Part shown: one piece after another, positions 53,355 through 62,045 of the stretch | Layout of the letters: every line of letters starts with the position of its first letter | Numbering within the stretch: the first letter of the stretch is position 1 | Assembly (NCBI RefSeq): GCF_000833025.1 | Contig: NZ_CP010817.1 | Coordinates: forward strand, 62,001 to 126,000 | From: Myroides profundi | GTDB taxonomy: Bacteria; Bacteroidota; Bacteroidia; Flavobacteriales; Flavobacteriaceae | Length of the DNA stretch: 64,000 nt | Direction of reading: 5' to 3' | Program-made: the position numbers and the translations under genes | The notes under the pieces: model-generated | What the model saw: the letters and a program-made list of their open reading frames with translations, nothing else | Database searches by the model: none | What the model was told of the DNA's origin: nothing

Positions 53355-54626
53355 ATGAAGAAAATACTATTCCCCCTATTAACTTTCGGGTTGTGTTTGA
53401 CAATGTCTAGCACTGTTTCTGCTCAAGAAGTACAAAAACAAATCGTAGTAGAAAATCGAGTAAACGATAGTAAACAAGTAGATAAACCTTATGTTATCTT
53501 AATCTCTATCGATGGTTTCCGTTACGATTATATCGAGAAGTTTGGAACTAAGTTTTTAGAGAAGTTCGGAAAAGAAGGTGTGAGAGCAGAGTCTATGCAA
53601 CCATCTTATCCATCAGTTACTTTCCCTAACCATTATACAATAGCGACAGGACTATACCCTTCACACCATGGTTTAGTTGGGAACAATATGTATGACCCAA
53701 AGATTGAAGAGAGATACTCACTTAGAAATGCTAAAGCAGTACACGATCCAGCTTGGTATGGAGGTACACCATTATGGGTATTAGCAGAACAACAAGGAAT
53801 GTTGAGTGCATGTTACTATTGGCCTGGATCTGAAGCACCTATTAAAGGAACTTTACCATCATATTACTATGCTTACTCTGAGAAGTTTGACATGGATGGA
53901 CGTATTAATGAAGTAGTGAATTGGTTGACATTACCAGAAGAGAAAAGACCTCACTTCATTACCTTCTATTTACCAGAAGTAGATCATGCAGGTCATGGAT
54001 TCGGACCAGATGCTGAAGAGACAAAAGAAGCAGCACATTATGCTGACCAATCTATAGAGAAACTTGTAGTAGCTGTAGATAAGTTAAACTTACCTGTGAA
54101 CTATGTGATTGTCTCTGATCACGGAATGCTAGCACTTGACCAAGAAACGCTATTGAGCTTTCCTTTAAAGTTAAAAGGAGATGAGATGAAACTAGCGAGT
54201 AATGGTACTTATATAAGCGCTTTTATCAATGATAAGACTCAGATAGATAAATACTATAAGAAGATTAAAAAAGCGAGTAACCCTAAGCACATGAAAGTGT
54301 ATAAGGCTGAAGATCTACCTAAAGAGTTCCATTTTAGCAAAGAGCATGATCGTTTTGGTAGAATTGGTGACATCGTTGTGACAGCAGAAGCTCCATACTA
54401 TTTTACTAATAGAAAATTAGCAGGTAGTCACGGTTTTGACCCTATTGCTGTGAAAGAAATGCACGCTATATTCTTAGCTAAAGGACCACAGTTCCAATCA
54501 GGGAAGACCATAGGAACATTTGAGAATATTGATGTATATCCTGTTATCGCTAAAATACTTGGATTAGAGATTACAGAAGAAATAGATGGTACAGATAAAG
54601 TAGCTAAAGAAGTATTAGTAAAATAA
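53355..54626 (+). CDS. secreted nucleotide pyrophosphatase/phosphodiesterase (NPP family)
   Basis: A 423-aa exported enzyme of the alkaline phosphatase superfamily. After the signal (ending VSAQ) the two-zinc site is complete: ISIDGFRYDY (Asp), YPSVTFPNHYT (nucleophile Thr), EVDHAGHGFG (Asp and His), VSDHGM (Asp-His) and LAGSHGFDP (His). It hydrolyses phosphodiester or pyrophosphate bonds in nucleotides or sugars outside the cytoplasm. It stands alone with its own terminator. Confidence 0.93.
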   Translation: MKKILFPLLTFGLCLTMSSTVSAQEVQKQIVVENRVNDSKQVDKPYVILISIDGFRYDYIEKFGTKFLEKFGKEGVRAESMQPSYPSVTFPNHYTIATGLYPSHHGLVGNNMYDPKIEERYSLRNAKAVHDPAWYGGTPLWVLAEQQGMLSACYYWPGSEAPIKGTLPSYYYAYSEKFDMDGRINEVVNWLTLPEEKRPHFITFYLPEVDHAGHGFGPDAEETKEAAHYADQSIEKLVVAVDKLNLPVNYVIVSDHGMLALDQETLLSFPLKLKGDEMKLASNGTYISAFINDKTQIDKYYKKIKKASNPKHMKVYKAEDLPKEFHFSKEHDRFGRIGDIVVTAEAPYYFTNRKLAGSHGFDPIAVKEMHAIFLAKGPQFQSGKTIGTFENIDVYPVIAKILGLEITEEIDGTDKVAKEVLVK

Positions 54627-54654
54627 TCAGAATAATCTATTCTATTGAAATAAG

Positions 54655-54688
54655 AAAAGGCTTGTAGAAAACTCTACAAGCCTTTTTA
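54655..54688 (+). terminator. terminator of the NPP gene
   Basis: AAAAGGCTTGTAGA against TCTACAAGCCTTTT, 14 bp, 4-base loop, T run. Confidence 0.9.
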
Positions 54689-54710
54689 TTTGCGTTTTAA
54701 GACACTTCAA

Positions 54711-55505
54711 TTAGAATTGGTACCCAAATCCTAAGTTTAAGTATATATTGTGCATAGAGAATGATATAGCGTCAAAATCACTATTTAATACTCCATTAAA
54801 TCCATAAGATAATTCTCCTAGTAAAAAGAAGTGTTTATTCATCTTCCACTCAGCACCTACTTGAGTACCCCATTGGAATTTACGTACTTCATCAGAGAAG
54901 TCATAAGGTGCACTACTGTCATCTTCGAATGTAAGTTTAGGCCCATTAGGGGTATTTTGTCGCAAATAACCATTAGTTACATACCCATCAAATGTTTTGT
55001 CAATTAAAGCTGAGAAGTATAAACCTCCATAGATATTCCAGTTATCATTGATAGAGTACACCACATTTACAGGAACTGTTAGATAAGTATTTCTTACCTT
55101 CGTTTTTACATCTCCTGTGAAGTAACCTCTTACTTTAGAGTTGTCTTGTATAATCTCAGTTAGATATTCTTTTACATTGGCTTTAGTTGTCATTCCTTTA
55201 CCTTCAAAGCGAAGACCTAAACGAACTCCCCATTGTTTGTCATCAGTTAACCATTTCGTAGCATTAGCTTCTAATCCTAACTGTAGACCTGGGTTATAAC
55301 TATTGATTTTTCTTATTTCTTTTGGAAGACCTAGAGGAGAAGAACCGCCTATACTAAAGTGTGCTCTTACTTGGTAATCCATATTTTCTGTAAAGAATTT
55401 TTCAAAAGAATTTTTGTCTGATGCTTTTGATACTTCTTGATTTTGTGCAGAACCAGCAGTCAGTACTCCTAATGATAATACTAACGTATATAATATTTTT
55501 TTCAT
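54711..55505 (-). CDS. outer-membrane beta-barrel protein, cassette copy 1
   Basis: A 264-aa exported protein with signal peptide (ending AGSAQ) and alternating strands typical of small porin-like beta barrels, ending in aromatic NLGFGYQF. Conserved with its paralogue at 56992: INSYNPGLQLGLE, TKWL, WGVRLGLRFEGKGM, GYFTGDVKTK and FDAISFSMHNIYLNLGFGY. The PCMD lipoprotein gene lies 28 bases upstream in the same operon. Function unknown. Confidence 0.8.
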   Translation of the reverse strand: MKKILYTLVLSLGVLTAGSAQNQEVSKASDKNSFEKFFTENMDYQVRAHFSIGGSSPLGLPKEIRKINSYNPGLQLGLEANATKWLTDDKQWGVRLGLRFEGKGMTTKANVKEYLTEIIQDNSKVRGYFTGDVKTKVRNTYLTVPVNVVYSINDNWNIYGGLYFSALIDKTFDGYVTNGYLRQNTPNGPKLTFEDDSSAPYDFSDEVRKFQWGTQVGAEWKMNKHFFLLGELSYGFNGVLNSDFDAISFSMHNIYLNLGFGYQF

Positions 55506-55533
55506 TGTCTCTTAATTATGTATTGTGCTAATA

Positions 55534-56673
55534 TTATTTGTCATAGTTAAGTTTAACTTCATCAATGTAAAGTGTACTTCCTACGGCTCCATTAAATCTA
55601 TCTCCTTCAACGCTTGATGAAAATACGATTGTTATCATATAGTTGTTTTCTGGATCAAAAGTTTTACCTGGTAATACTGTAAATGGTATTTCAAAGCTAG
55701 TCCAATCGTTTGCTTCTAATCTTTGCTTATCACTTAATCTTGCCATAGCTACCATTCTTGGATCTTGGAAACTATGATTTCCTCCTAAATATTCTTTGCT
55801 AGAATCAGAACCTTTTTCAAAGATAATAGCATAAGCATCCCATCCGTCTTTTGTATAGTTTGATCCATCAGTACTATTGACTTTAAAATTCTCACCTGCT
55901 TTGTACTTATAATATCCTGTTAGAGATACTGGCATGTTAAGTTTCTGTCCATAAGGGATACCAAACTTAGTAGAGTTTATAGGAGGGAAAGTAAAATCAA
56001 ATACCCCTAAATATAGGTTTCCTGCAGCAAGAGGAGTCTTCATCATATTACCAAGAGGTCCAGTACTTCTAGTTACCATTTTTACTCCTTTACCTTTGTA
56101 TCCATCATTAATAGAGAAAGTTGGGTATACTTCTGGAGATAATTCTTGGTCGTCTTCTAGTAGTGTTTCTGCTAACATATTGTAACCTAGGTTACCACTA
56201 GCCCAGTCGTATTTTTCTTCTCCTGTAGGTAATTTTTCATAGAACTCATGATAGATTCCTTCTGGTCCATCTGTGATTTCAGTCTTTACATTTTCAAAGC
56301 TATATTCACTGATAAAAGTATTGTTAATAAAACTAACATTATAAACTTTCTTAAAAAGACCATCACTTGATGTAATAGTGTATTTTACAGCACCATTAGA
56401 GAAGTCTTGAGTAGTTCCGTTTGCAGGTTCTATTGTTGCTCCTTCAGTTAGTTTAAAAGTTGGTGCAAATGTTTTTTTCTTAATATCTGAATGTAGAAGG
56501 AAGAACACTTTGTTGTTTGTGATAGTTGGATTCATAGATAGATATTCCTCTGCACCTTCTATAGTTGCTTTTAGAATATCTGTCTCTCTACCAATCGCCT
56601 CATCTTTTATACAAGACGAGAATGTGATCCCTATGGTTGTCAGTAGGGCGAATAATAAGTAGTTTATTCTCAT
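55534..56673 (-). CDS. PCMD-type lipoprotein, cassette copy 1
   Basis: A 379-aa lipoprotein (TFSSC, Cys about 20). An N-terminal beta domain (about 30-115) is followed by a C-terminal domain (about 150-379) resembling PCMD, a putative carbohydrate-metabolism/binding domain: YDWASGNLGYN, AAGNLYLGVFDF, STKFGIPYG, GYYKYKAGE, and VGSTLYIDEVKLNYD at the end. It is the first gene of a two-gene operon with the barrel protein. A surface-exposed binding role is inference. Confidence 0.8.
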   Translation of the reverse strand: MRINYLLFALLTTIGITFSSCIKDEAIGRETDILKATIEGAEEYLSMNPTITNNKVFFLLHSDIKKKTFAPTFKLTEGATIEPANGTTQDFSNGAVKYTITSSDGLFKKVYNVSFINNTFISEYSFENVKTEITDGPEGIYHEFYEKLPTGEEKYDWASGNLGYNMLAETLLEDDQELSPEVYPTFSINDGYKGKGVKMVTRSTGPLGNMMKTPLAAGNLYLGVFDFTFPPINSTKFGIPYGQKLNMPVSLTGYYKYKAGENFKVNSTDGSNYTKDGWDAYAIIFEKGSDSSKEYLGGNHSFQDPRMVAMARLSDKQRLEANDWTSFEIPFTVLPGKTFDPENNYMITIVFSSSVEGDRFNGAVGSTLYIDEVKLNYDK

Positions 56674-56935
56674 AAGTATTGTATTATTTTGTTATATAAT
56701 TTTGCTGTTCGTTATTTAATGATAATTTAATATTTAAGTAATCATCAAGTAATAAACGAACATGCAAAGATAAGGATTATCACCCCAATAGCCGTTTCCT
56801 TCAAATACGTTAAGGATATGAGAACAACTGTCTTTTTTGATATTAATATAGTCAATTCATTTTTTTGTAGTCTTAAAGTTTGCCTATTCATTGAGAAAAC
56901 GAAAGACACTATGAGAATATTTCAAATGGTTTTTA
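56674..56935. other. leader and promoter region of cassette 1
   Basis: No gene. The minus-strand box TATCTTTG at 56765-56772 gives a leader of about 85-90 bases. At its predicted 5' end GTTCGTT (complement of 56755-56761) can pair with AACGAAC (complement of 56707-56713), making a 5' stem. The rest is AT-rich. Confidence 0.45.
56765..56772 (-). promoter_or_regulatory. TAnnTTTG promoter box of cassette 1
   Basis: Minus strand TATCTTTG, 91 bases before the lipoprotein start. Confidence 0.45.
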
Positions 56936-56968
56936 AATAATAAAAGGCCAATCTATACGATTGACCTT
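56936..56968 (-). terminator. terminator of cassette 2
   Basis: AAGGCCAATC against GATTGACCTT (one mismatch), followed on the minus strand by TTATTATTT. Confidence 0.65.
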
Positions 56969-56991
56969 CATAGTTTAATGTTTTTTTAACG

Positions 56992-57804
56992 TTAGAACGT
57001 ATACCCAAAACCGAGATTTAAGTAAATATTATACATTTTAAAGGAGATAGCATCAAAGTCTTTTTTGAATACACCATTCAATCCCCAGTTTAGATCTGAG
57101 AATATGCGGAAATGTGTATTTAGCTTGTATTCACCTCCTAATTGTATACCGTATTGAAACCTGTTAAGGTCTTCTGAGAAGTCATAGTCTCCTTTAGCAT
57201 CTCCTTCGAATTCTACAGGTGTACCGATGGGGGTACCTTCTCTTAATACTCCATCATACACATATCCTGTAAAGTCCTTGTCTATTAAGCCTGATAGATA
57301 CAGTCCTCCATAGGCATTCCAGTTCTCAGACGCATTATAGGCTACTAATACAGGGAAGGTGATATAAGAGTTTTTCATAGTAGTCTTTACGTTTCCTGTG
57401 AAGTACCCTTTGGTTTGCTTTCCATCACCACCATCTATCTGAGTATAATAGTTCTTTACACGAGCATCTGTTTTCATACCTCTACCTTCCATGCGCAGTC
57501 CTGTACGGATTCCCCATTTGTGGTCATTGCTCAACCATTTAGTGACGTTTAACTCTAGTCCTAATTGCAGCGTAGGGTTATAGCTATTGATCTCTCGTAT
57601 CTCAGCAGGCATACTGAGTGGAGTACTTCCTCCTATGCTGAATTGTCCTCTTAGTTGATATTCTATATTTTCCTTAAAGAAAGCTTTAAATCCTGTTGTG
57701 TCTTTAGTTTGAGCGAAAGACACTGTGTTTATTCCTATCAATAGGATTAAACAAATACTATATCTCTGTAGTAATCCCATCTTATTCCTTATTATCTTTT
57801 TCAT
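56992..57804 (-). CDS. outer-membrane beta-barrel protein, cassette copy 2
   Basis: A 270-aa paralogue of the barrel at 54711, with the same landmarks (INSYNPTLQLGLE, WGIRTGLRMEGRGM, GYFTGNVKTT, FDAISFKMYNIYLNLGFGY) and ending in GYTF. Start choice is open: from 57804 it overlaps the upstream lipoprotein gene by 23 bases, from the Met at 57780 (MGLLQRYSICLILL) it begins one base after that gene's stop. Either gives a good signal peptide ending SFAQ. Confidence 0.78.
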   Translation of the reverse strand: MKKIIRNKMGLLQRYSICLILLIGINTVSFAQTKDTTGFKAFFKENIEYQLRGQFSIGGSTPLSMPAEIREINSYNPTLQLGLELNVTKWLSNDHKWGIRTGLRMEGRGMKTDARVKNYYTQIDGGDGKQTKGYFTGNVKTTMKNSYITFPVLVAYNASENWNAYGGLYLSGLIDKDFTGYVYDGVLREGTPIGTPVEFEGDAKGDYDFSEDLNRFQYGIQLGGEYKLNTHFRIFSDLNWGLNGVFKKDFDAISFKMYNIYLNLGFGYTF

Positions 57805-58876
57805 AAACTAACTCTATCTCGTCTACTAGTAGTGTACTGCCTACTGCGCCCTTAAAGTCCGCTCCATCTATACTAGATGTCATCACGATAGCGAGTATAT
57901 AATCTTTCTGTGGATCATAGGTCTTACCAGGTACTAGCACAAACGGGACATTAAACTCCGTCCACAAGTTCGTCTCTATTCTATCTTTAGCTTCTATTCT
58001 AGCGATAGCTACATTTCTAGGGTCTTTAAAAGCGTGATCACCTGCTAGGAAGTTGTTTTTCTTTTGTGTTTCAAATAAGATTGCATAGATATCAAAAGTG
58101 TCTTTTGCACCAGGTATCTCGTTATAGTTACTGTCTGTCACGACCTTACCAGCAGTGTATTTAAACGAACCTCTTAGACTACTAGGCAGCTCACCTGTAT
58201 ATGGCAGCCCAAACTTGGTAGACTTAATAGGAAACAGAGGGTTGAGTTTAAAAGTACCTAGGAATAAGTTACCTGCAGCTATAGGGTTACCTGCTATCTG
58301 TCCCGTTTTTGAAGTATAGACCGTCTGCATCTTTACAGACAGACCACCTCTTCTACCAGGTGCTATCGTAGTAGGGTATCCTTCTGGTGGCGTGTTTCCT
58401 GCTACAGTAGAGTAGCCATCATTACCACTATCCCAGTCGTATATTTTATCTCCATTAGAGCCTATTTCGTAGAATCTATAGTATCTGTTTTTATTTGTAA
58501 GTTCTGCATTGTTAAAGGTGTATAATGTACTTAGCTCATCACTCGTGAAGCTAACGATATACTTCTTTTTCCAATTTTGATCTTGTGCTGTTACGATAAC
58601 TTCCTGACTATTTCTGAAGTCCCTTGTTGTACCATTAGGAGGATCCATAGTAGCATTAGGCGAGATGATAAAGAAAGGTGTTTGTTTTTCTAAATCAACA
58701 TTCGCTTTTACTCTAAATTCTACAGACGTATTTGTGATAATAGGATCTGTCTTTAGATACTCAGAAGGAATATATGCCTCTAGAATGTCTGCATTCGTAT
58801 CTAGTTCCTCATCCTTGATACATGATGAGAAGATTAGTGGAGTTAGCAGTAAGAAGGCTTTAATGTACTGATTCAT
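57782..58876 (-). CDS. PCMD-type lipoprotein, cassette copy 2
   Basis: A 364-aa paralogue of the lipoprotein at 55534: signal with IFSSC (Cys about 19), then IKDEELDTNADILEAYI as in copy 1, and PCMD-like blocks YDWDSGNDGYS, AAGNLFLGTFKL, STKFGLPYTG, FKYTAGK and VGSTLLVDEIELVYE. Copies differ more in the N-terminal domain than in the C-terminal one. It is coupled or overlapping with its barrel gene. Confidence 0.8.
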   Translation of the reverse strand: MNQYIKAFLLLTPLIFSSCIKDEELDTNADILEAYIPSEYLKTDPIITNTSVEFRVKANVDLEKQTPFFIISPNATMDPPNGTTRDFRNSQEVIVTAQDQNWKKKYIVSFTSDELSTLYTFNNAELTNKNRYYRFYEIGSNGDKIYDWDSGNDGYSTVAGNTPPEGYPTTIAPGRRGGLSVKMQTVYTSKTGQIAGNPIAAGNLFLGTFKLNPLFPIKSTKFGLPYTGELPSSLRGSFKYTAGKVVTDSNYNEIPGAKDTFDIYAILFETQKKNNFLAGDHAFKDPRNVAIARIEAKDRIETNLWTEFNVPFVLVPGKTYDPQKDYILAIVMTSSIDGADFKGAVGSTLLVDEIELVYEKDNKE

Positions 58877-59074
58877 ATAAGTCTTTTTTATTGGGATAAC
58901 AATATTCTTGCCACAGTTGGTTTTAGTATGATGTCTTCTTCATTTAGATGCCCTATATCCTCTGTCATAATCGAGATAAAAATAAAAATATTGTTCTGAT
59001 TATTTATCTAAAAGATGATTTTTTAGTTAGTATTTATACCTGTTTTAATGTGATGATTATTAGGTTTTTGCATA

Positions 59075-59108
59075 ATAAAAAAAGGGATGACTATTCAGAT
59101 CATCCCTT
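59075..59108 (-). terminator. terminator of the GNAT-nitrilase gene
   Basis: AAGGGATGA against TCATCCCTT (9 bp), then a T run on the minus strand. Confidence 0.85.
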
Positions 59109-59130
59109 AGTTAGTATATATTGGATTGTA

Positions 59131-60657
59131 TTATTTCAGAGCTCTAGTTTGATATAGATCCGTACGTCTATCTTTTTTGATACGTACACTACCGTGCTCG
59201 TGTAGTTCTTTCAGTAAGTCTACATCCACATCTACGATAAGTGTCATCTCTGTATTAGGTGTTGCTTCTGCTTTCACCCCATTTGTAGGGAAGGCAAAGT
59301 CAGATGGAGTAAGTACAGCTGCCTGAGCGAACTGAATATCCATATTATTCACCTTCGGTAGGTTACCCACACATCCAGCTATCGCTACATAACACTCATT
59401 CTCGATCGCTCTAGCAGCAGCACAGTTTCTCACACGAGTATATCCATTCTGCGTATCTGTAAGGAATGGAACGAATAAAATATCCATCCCTTGATCTGCT
59501 AGTAATCTAGACAATTCTGGGAACTCCACATCATAACATATCATGATACCGATCTTACCACAGTCAGTATCGAAGGTCTGTATCTTAGATCCTCCTCTCA
59601 TACCCCAGTAGTGTACTTCGTTAGGAGTGATATGGATCTTAGAATACATCTCGTAAGTACCATCTCGCTTACATAAGAATCCTACGTTATATAAGATACC
59701 ATCTACTAAGTACGGCATACTTCCTGTGATGATATTGATATTATAAGAGATAGCGAACTCCTGAAACTTCTTGCGTATAGAGTCAGTATATCTTGCTAAT
59801 TCACGTATTGCATCTGCCTCAGATAAGTGGTTATAGTCAGCCATAAGTGGTGCTGTAAACAACTCTGGGAACATAGCGAAGTCACTCTCATAGTCAGATA
59901 CCGCATTGATAAAGAATTCTGCCTGATCGAAGAACTCTTGTAGGTCGTTTAGCGGTCTCATCTGCCACTGTATCAGCCCTAGTCTGATCACACTTTTTTT
60001 AGCATTGATCAGCTGTACATCTTTCTCATAGTAGATATTATTCCACTCTAGAAGCACTGCATATTCTTTAGAGCTCGTGTCTCCCTCTAGGTAATTGCGC
60101 ATTAGGCGTACCATGTGGAAGTCGTTAGCCATCTGGAATGACATGACTGGATCGTGTATTTCTTTTGTTTTTACTTTTTCTAGATATTGCTTAGGTGTTA
60201 GTTCATCAGCATATTTAGAATATTTAGGGATACGCCCTGCGAATACGATAGACTTCAGATTTAACTGTTCACACATTTCTTTACGCGCATCATATAACCT
60301 TCTTCCTAATCTAAGTCCTCTATACTTAGGATGGATGAATACGTCTATCCCGTATAGTACATTTCCTTCCGGATTATGCGTGCTAAAGGTAGAATATCCT
60401 GTAATCTGCTCATAGGTATGTGCAGACATTGCCTGTTTTTCATCAATAATAAGTGACAAAGCTGACCCTACTACAACACCATCTACTAAAACGACAAGCT
60501 GTCCTTCTGGAAATACTTCTAATAATTGTTCGATTTCATCTTTGTTCCAGTACGAATCTTCTAGCCCTTGGTATGATTCGAGCATTGATTTTTTTAGCTC
60601 TAAATAATCGTCAATTAATAAATTTCTTAATTCTACTTTATTGATAGTAGTCTCCAT
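59131..60657 (-). CDS. GNAT acetyltransferase fused to a nitrilase-family amidohydrolase
   Basis: A 508-aa two-domain protein. Residues about 5-215 are a GNAT domain with the acetyl-CoA site IHPKYRGLRLGRRLYDARKE (R/QxxGxG/A type, here RGLRLG). Residues about 225-500 are a carbon-nitrogen hydrolase with the Glu-Lys-Cys triad: MFPELFTAPL (Glu), YSKIHITPNE (Lys) and GIMICYDVEFPE (Cys). The fusion is known in databases but its substrate is not established, to my knowledge. The Met at 60657 is chosen by the METTINKVEL start. It stands alone. Confidence 0.9.
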   Translation of the reverse strand: METTINKVELRNLLIDDYLELKKSMLESYQGLEDSYWNKDEIEQLLEVFPEGQLVVLVDGVVVGSALSLIIDEKQAMSAHTYEQITGYSTFSTHNPEGNVLYGIDVFIHPKYRGLRLGRRLYDARKEMCEQLNLKSIVFAGRIPKYSKYADELTPKQYLEKVKTKEIHDPVMSFQMANDFHMVRLMRNYLEGDTSSKEYAVLLEWNNIYYEKDVQLINAKKSVIRLGLIQWQMRPLNDLQEFFDQAEFFINAVSDYESDFAMFPELFTAPLMADYNHLSEADAIRELARYTDSIRKKFQEFAISYNINIITGSMPYLVDGILYNVGFLCKRDGTYEMYSKIHITPNEVHYWGMRGGSKIQTFDTDCGKIGIMICYDVEFPELSRLLADQGMDILFVPFLTDTQNGYTRVRNCAAARAIENECYVAIAGCVGNLPKVNNMDIQFAQAAVLTPSDFAFPTNGVKAEATPNTEMTLIVDVDVDLLKELHEHGSVRIKKDRRTDLYQTRALK

Positions 60658-60750
60658 AATGAATTTTTTTGTTTGCAATTTACGAATAAAAGAAAACAAA
60701 GTAAATGAGAAGTTTGGTTAAATATTCAAATAAGTGTTAAAAAACGGGGC

Positions 60751-60758
60751 TATTTTTG
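60751..60758 (+). promoter_or_regulatory. TAnnTTTG promoter box of ssb
   Basis: TATTTTTG, 61 bases before the ssb ATG. Confidence 0.5.
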
Positions 60759-60819
60759 ATATTGTTTCTATTGAACAAAGCTATATGTAATAAAATATTA
60801 ACCATTAAAAAAAACAGTT

Positions 60820-61155
60820 ATGAGTTCAATAAAAAACAAAGTGCAATTAATTGGCAGAGTTGGACAAGATCCAGAAGTGAAAACGTATGAATCAAATAAA
60901 AAGCGTGCTACTTTCTCACTTGCGATAAACGATGTGTATTATAACGATGCAGGAGAACGAGTAGAATCGTGTAATTGGCATAATATTACAGTCTGGGGGA
61001 AGCTAGCCGACATTGTTGAAAAGTTTGTTAATAAAGGAAAAGAAATTGCTGTCGAAGGTAAGTTAGTTAATCGTAGCTTTGAAGATAAAGATGGTAATCA
61101 GCGCTATGTTACCGAAATTGCTGTTTCAGAATTAGTTTTTCTAGGCAGTAAGTAA
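60820..61155 (+). CDS. ssb: single-stranded DNA-binding protein, short form
   Basis: A 111-aa OB-fold SSB: NKVQLIGRVGQDPEVKTYES, ATFSLAIND, SCNWHNITVWGKLADIVEKF, VEGKLVNRSFEDKDGNQRY and TEIAVSELVFLGSK. It ends right after the OB fold, so it lacks the disordered linker and the acidic DDDIPF-type tip by which the replicative SSB recruits partner proteins. It is probably a secondary SSB paralogue; the main one should lie elsewhere. Confidence 0.92.
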   Translation: MSSIKNKVQLIGRVGQDPEVKTYESNKKRATFSLAINDVYYNDAGERVESCNWHNITVWGKLADIVEKFVNKGKEIAVEGKLVNRSFEDKDGNQRYVTEIAVSELVFLGSK

Positions 61156-61173
61156 AGTTTTATTATTTCTGTT

Positions 61174-61213
61174 GTCGCTCAATATTCGCAAGAATTTTGA
61201 GCGACTTTTTTTG
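61174..61213 (+). terminator. terminator of ssb
   Basis: GTCGCTCAA and TTGAGCGAC with inner ATTC/GAAT pairing, then T run. Confidence 0.88.
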
Positions 61214-61355
61214 GTGTTAATCCTTTGCAGATAGCTCTTAGAATGGAATTGAGCAACTATTTAGTACAGTGTTATTTAACTTTATAATTAAAGTCTTACA
61301 TCTCATTTTTTAAAAAAGCCTTACCTTGCTACAGGATAATTTAAGTAGTAATACA

Positions 61356-62045
61356 GTGGATAAAATATTAGTTATCGAAGATGATATTCGCGTAGCAGAA
61401 TTACTTCAGCGCAGTCTAGAGGAACAAAACTTTGAAGTAGATGTCGCTTATGACGGATACTTAGGGAAGAAACTTGCCTTGCAGAAACCGTATGCACTAA
61501 TCATAACAGACGTAATCTTACCTAAAGTCAATGGTATCGATCTGTGTAAGGAGATAAAGGCTACCTTACCTCATATCCCTATCATTATGCTTACAGCACT
61601 AGGTACCACAGATGATAAGGTAGAGGGATTCGATGCAGGGGCAGATGATTATTTAGTCAAGCCATTTGAGTTAAGAGAACTTTATGTACGCATACGTGCA
61701 TTGCTTAAGCGCTTCGAACATATACAGTCTACTGACGCTCATCTTTTAAAATATGCAGATTTAGAATTAGACCTAAACGAAAAGGTATTTAAGAGAAACG
61801 GACAAGAGATACATCTGACTCCTAAAGAGTTTAACCTACTGCAGTATATGATGGAGAATCCTGAGCGTGTACTATCTAGAACAGAAATTTCTGAGAAAGT
61901 ATGGGATACACACTTCGATACAGGAACTAACTTTATCGATGTATACATCAACTATCTGCGCAAAAAGATAGAAATAGACCCTTCTAAGAAAGTGATTCAT
62001 ACCAAATCTGGTATGGGATTTATACTAAAGAGTAATGAGAATTAA
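61356..62045 (+). CDS. OmpR/PhoB-family response regulator
   Basis: A 229-aa two-domain regulator. Receiver: acidic pair in VIEDD, phospho-acceptor Asp in LIITDVILPKVNG, Thr in MLTALG, Lys in DYLVKPFELRE. DNA-binding winged helix (about 130-229) with LTPKEFNLLQYMMENPERVL, SRTEI and VYINYLRKKIEI, NTKSGMGF-like ending (HTKSGMGFIL). The GTG at 61356 (MDKILVIEDD) is the likely start; a TTG at 61326 would add ten residues. Its stop overlaps the kinase start by 11 bases. Confidence 0.92.
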   Translation: MDKILVIEDDIRVAELLQRSLEEQNFEVDVAYDGYLGKKLALQKPYALIITDVILPKVNGIDLCKEIKATLPHIPIIMLTALGTTDDKVEGFDAGADDYLVKPFELRELYVRIRALLKRFEHIQSTDAHLLKYADLELDLNEKVFKRNGQEIHLTPKEFNLLQYMMENPERVLSRTEISEKVWDTHFDTGTNFIDVYINYLRKKIEIDPSKKVIHTKSGMGFILKSNEN

